From: Dillenia suffruticosa
Taxonomy: Eukaryota > Streptophyta > Magnoliopsida > Dilleniales > Dilleniaceae
Assembly (NCBI GenBank): GCA_033439265.1
Contig: JAVTVX010000009.1
Coordinates: forward strand, 5,917,109 to 5,981,108
DNA: 64,000 nt
Direction of reading: 5' to 3'
Shown here: positions 61,900 through 64,000 of the stretch, in pieces
Numbering within the stretch: position 1 is the stretch's first letter
How the letters are laid out: each line of letters begins with the position of its first letter
Notes under the pieces: generated by a model
Databases searched by the model: none
Seen by the model: the letters and a program-made list of their open reading frames with translations, nothing else
What the model was told of the DNA's origin: nothing
Position numbers and translations under genes: made by a program

Positions 61900-62096
61900 A
61901 CTGACGTCTTATGACTCAGTTGGTTCGAAGACCGACGCCCCTTATCCATGGTCGGGGTTTCGATCCCTTATGGGAACGAAAAAATCAGCGTTAGGAGATC
62001 TGTCCCCTAAAGTGGGCACTGCAAGCGGTCGACTCAAATTAGTCGGGACGAAACTCCGGATACCGGGTTGGTGGCCAAGTAATAGTACAAAAAAAA
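61900..62096 (+). mobile_element. tRNA-derived SINE, family 1, copy c
   Basis: Perfect 16-bp direct repeats AATGTACATCAATTGC flank it at 61884-61899 and 62097-62112. The A box is TGACTCAGTTGG, the B box GGTTTCGATCC (61956-61966), and the 3' end is AATAGTACAAAAAAA. It is the best-preserved copy and probably the youngest. Confidence 0.92.
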
Positions 62097-62112
62097 AATG
62101 TACATCAATTGC

Positions 62113-62927
62113 TAAATTGGGCCGATCAAGAGTTGCCAAAGCAGCTCATGTGGCCCTAATGATTTGCATTGGGCCAATCAAGGGCTGAAATCTCAAGTCA
62201 ATAATCAACGCAGGGCCGGTGACTGCCATACAAAGGGAACAGCAAGGAAGATCTAAACCTAATGAGAGCCAAAGAATCAGGATAGGCAAGGTACAAATAT
62301 AACCAAATATAAGCAACAAGTGTACAAATAGTATTAACACCTACAGGCACTAAATCTGATCAAGAATCATTCAAATTTAAATGATGCCTGCATAAACGAG
62401 GCTTTCTACCATTATCATCCTAGTTAACCTCATAAGCGGTGCAGAGGACAGCCAGCCATATTTATATCAAAATTATACAAAAAGCAATTCAACAAATGTG
62501 ATTCAATTCTGTCCACAATAATTATGCATGCTAACAAGGCTGAGTTAGATGATGAATGTGGGGGTAGAAGTTGGCAATTGACCAGACTTGCTTACAAGTG
62601 ACTATTAAAGAATGCAGAATCAGAACTAAAATGGAATGAAACCAATGGGGAGTAGATTTACAATGACAAAGACCTCCAATTGCCAAGGACAAGTAATTGT
62701 ACTTCTTCTGTCTCAAATCAACCCGCAGTCATGAAATTGGACAGACCACATAGATTAGTACCTAAGAACAAAATACATAAATGGAGAGATATGTTCAAGA
62801 CTCATATTGAACTTAATTAAACATATGTTCAAGATTCATATTGAACTTTGACTCCAATTAAACATGGCGACCATAAGAATGAAGATCAGATGCTAACACA
62901 CACTCTTTTAAAAATAATAAAAAAAAG

Positions 62928-62964
<37 letters not shown>

Positions 62965-63926
62965 CATGGCTAACATAAGATCCTAAGACAATCTAGAAGA
63001 CTAGAATAATATGGAAGTCATGGAACGAAAATGTCCACTACAAGTAAAATTAGGATATCAGAAGTGTCACTGTAATTAAATCAAAGAAGTGGAAGACTTA
63101 CCAGAGCATTGATTAGGAAATAATAGATGTGATGACCTACTGCTTCCTCGAAAGCAAAGCTCTAGAGAAGATTGAAGCATCCAAAAAGAAAAAGGATAAC
63201 TTGAAGTCAGTTTGTGATTAGAAAGGGGTCCAAGATTGAAAGTAAACATTTGTCAAGGTGAACACAGCATGCAGTCCTTGTTAGGCACACATCAACAGTG
63301 CAGAGAAATAAATTTCTTATACCTTTGGTAAATGCTAAGCCTACATAGCATGGTAACAGACCACACAGCAAATATTAGCACTGGAGGTAACCATCATAAA
63401 AGAGAAGCCAAGAAGACATAAACCTTGTCAGAGTACGTCTAACCTACCATCACTCAAGTCTCAATGCTGCCCATGTGACAGTGCTCCATACCAACACTAC
63501 CTGACAACCACATGAGATGCAAGAGAGGGCCAAACAAGTTACCAGAGAGATGCAGCGATATTATGTTTGATATCATTGATCACTTGCAAGCCATAGGACA
63601 CAACAATATATCAATGCAAGGCAAGTTAGATGCGAGTACAAAAGAGGGAGTCACTACAAGGGAAAATGAGATACAAATAATGTGTACAGTTAAGAACCTC
63701 TGAATAACATTTGTTCCTAATGTTCTCAGAATAAGTGAGAAGCACCATTTGTTCAATCCGAGTTGTGTTGTATTCCTAAATTTTGCCTTGTGATATCAAG
63801 GGACAAGTCAGATTATTTTACCAGCACAAATGTATACAACATGAAACCATTTGGCATTGACAGTAAAACAAAGGTTAGAAAAGGGTGAGAGATCTATCCG
63901 AACCATCAAAATTTACATTTACAACA
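62113..63926. other. Unassigned, moderately AT-rich DNA
   Basis: No coding exon is recognised. The composition is closer to gene introns/UTRs than to the AT-rich deserts, so it may belong to a gene continuing beyond the window. A (TAA)n tract lies at 62929-62960. Confidence 0.4.
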
Positions 63927-64000
63927 ATGGCTTCTGCCACACGAGGGACTGGAAAGAGAAAAATCACCCATGTTGTTCAGCGCCTCATCACACAGAAGGT
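63927..64000 (+). CDS. Possible start of a gene truncated by the window edge
   Basis: ATG in a good plant context (ACAACAATGGCT) opens a frame that stays open to the edge and begins MASATRGTGKRKITHVVQ. It is only 24 codons long and I do not recognise the protein. The minus strand also has an open frame here, so direction is uncertain. Confidence 0.25.
   Translation, partial: MASATRGTGKRKITHVVQRLITQK

Noticed and set aside
1-64000. CRISPR arrays, bacterial operons or plasmid-type features
   Set aside because: The repeats present are plant microsatellites, minisatellites and transposons. Gene structure is eukaryotic with GT-AG introns.

Overview
This window is nuclear DNA from a flowering plant, most likely a eudicot. 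The evidence is intron-rich protein genes with plant-only relatives (GEK1, MPB2C, a Dof factor, two BASL/gar2-like proteins), very AT-rich intergenic DNA, many long (CT/GA)n tracts, and plant-type transposons: a Ty1/copia element with an initiator-Met tRNA primer-binding site, tRNA-derived SINEs, Tourist-like MITEs and CACTA-like elements. No bacterial, organellar or CRISPR features were seen.

Layout. 1-5.2 kb is repeat-rich: a CACTA-like non-autonomous element with an internal tRNA-like segment, a 1.4 kb dispersed repeat, and a Tourist-like MITE ending 127 bp before the first gene. 5.4-13.8 kb (+) is a nine-exon GEK1/DTD2 D-aminoacyl-tRNA deacylase gene. I reconstructed it from splice sites to a 316-residue product. 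14.3-16.3 kb holds a 27-bp minisatellite, a decayed LINE-type RNase H fragment and a second CACTA-like element. 16.6-17.7 kb (+) is a four-exon BASL-like gene of 237 residues. 18.9-23.3 kb (-) is a five-exon MPB2C-like coiled-coil gene of 319 residues. 28.8-32.2 kb (+) is a second, distant member of the BASL/gar2-like family (380 residues). It has a 35-codon upstream ORF in a good initiation context just before the main start.

32.6-35.4 kb (-) is an internally deleted copia retrotransposon with both LTRs. 35.4-43.2 kb is gene-poor DNA with two SINEs and a second copy of the 1.4 kb repeat. 43.5-44.3 kb (-) is an intronless Dof zinc-finger transcription factor resembling OBP4/DOF5.4. From 44.5 kb to the right edge I recognise no complete gene. 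That stretch holds SINEs, a second Tourist-like MITE, microsatellites, a degenerate tandem array and a small G-box-containing GC-richer island. A short reading frame starting at 63927 runs off the right edge and could be a gene start.

The genes do not form a pathway. The most notable arrangement is GEK1 beside two distantly related BASL/gar2-like genes that flank MPB2C. From memory, Arabidopsis also has GEK1 next to a gar2-like gene (At2g03800/At2g03810), which suggests conserved microsynteny. I found no convincing new multi-gene system. The best leads are the uORF, the divergent paralogue pair, the tRNA-like segments inside the CACTA-like elements, and the well-preserved SINE insertions.
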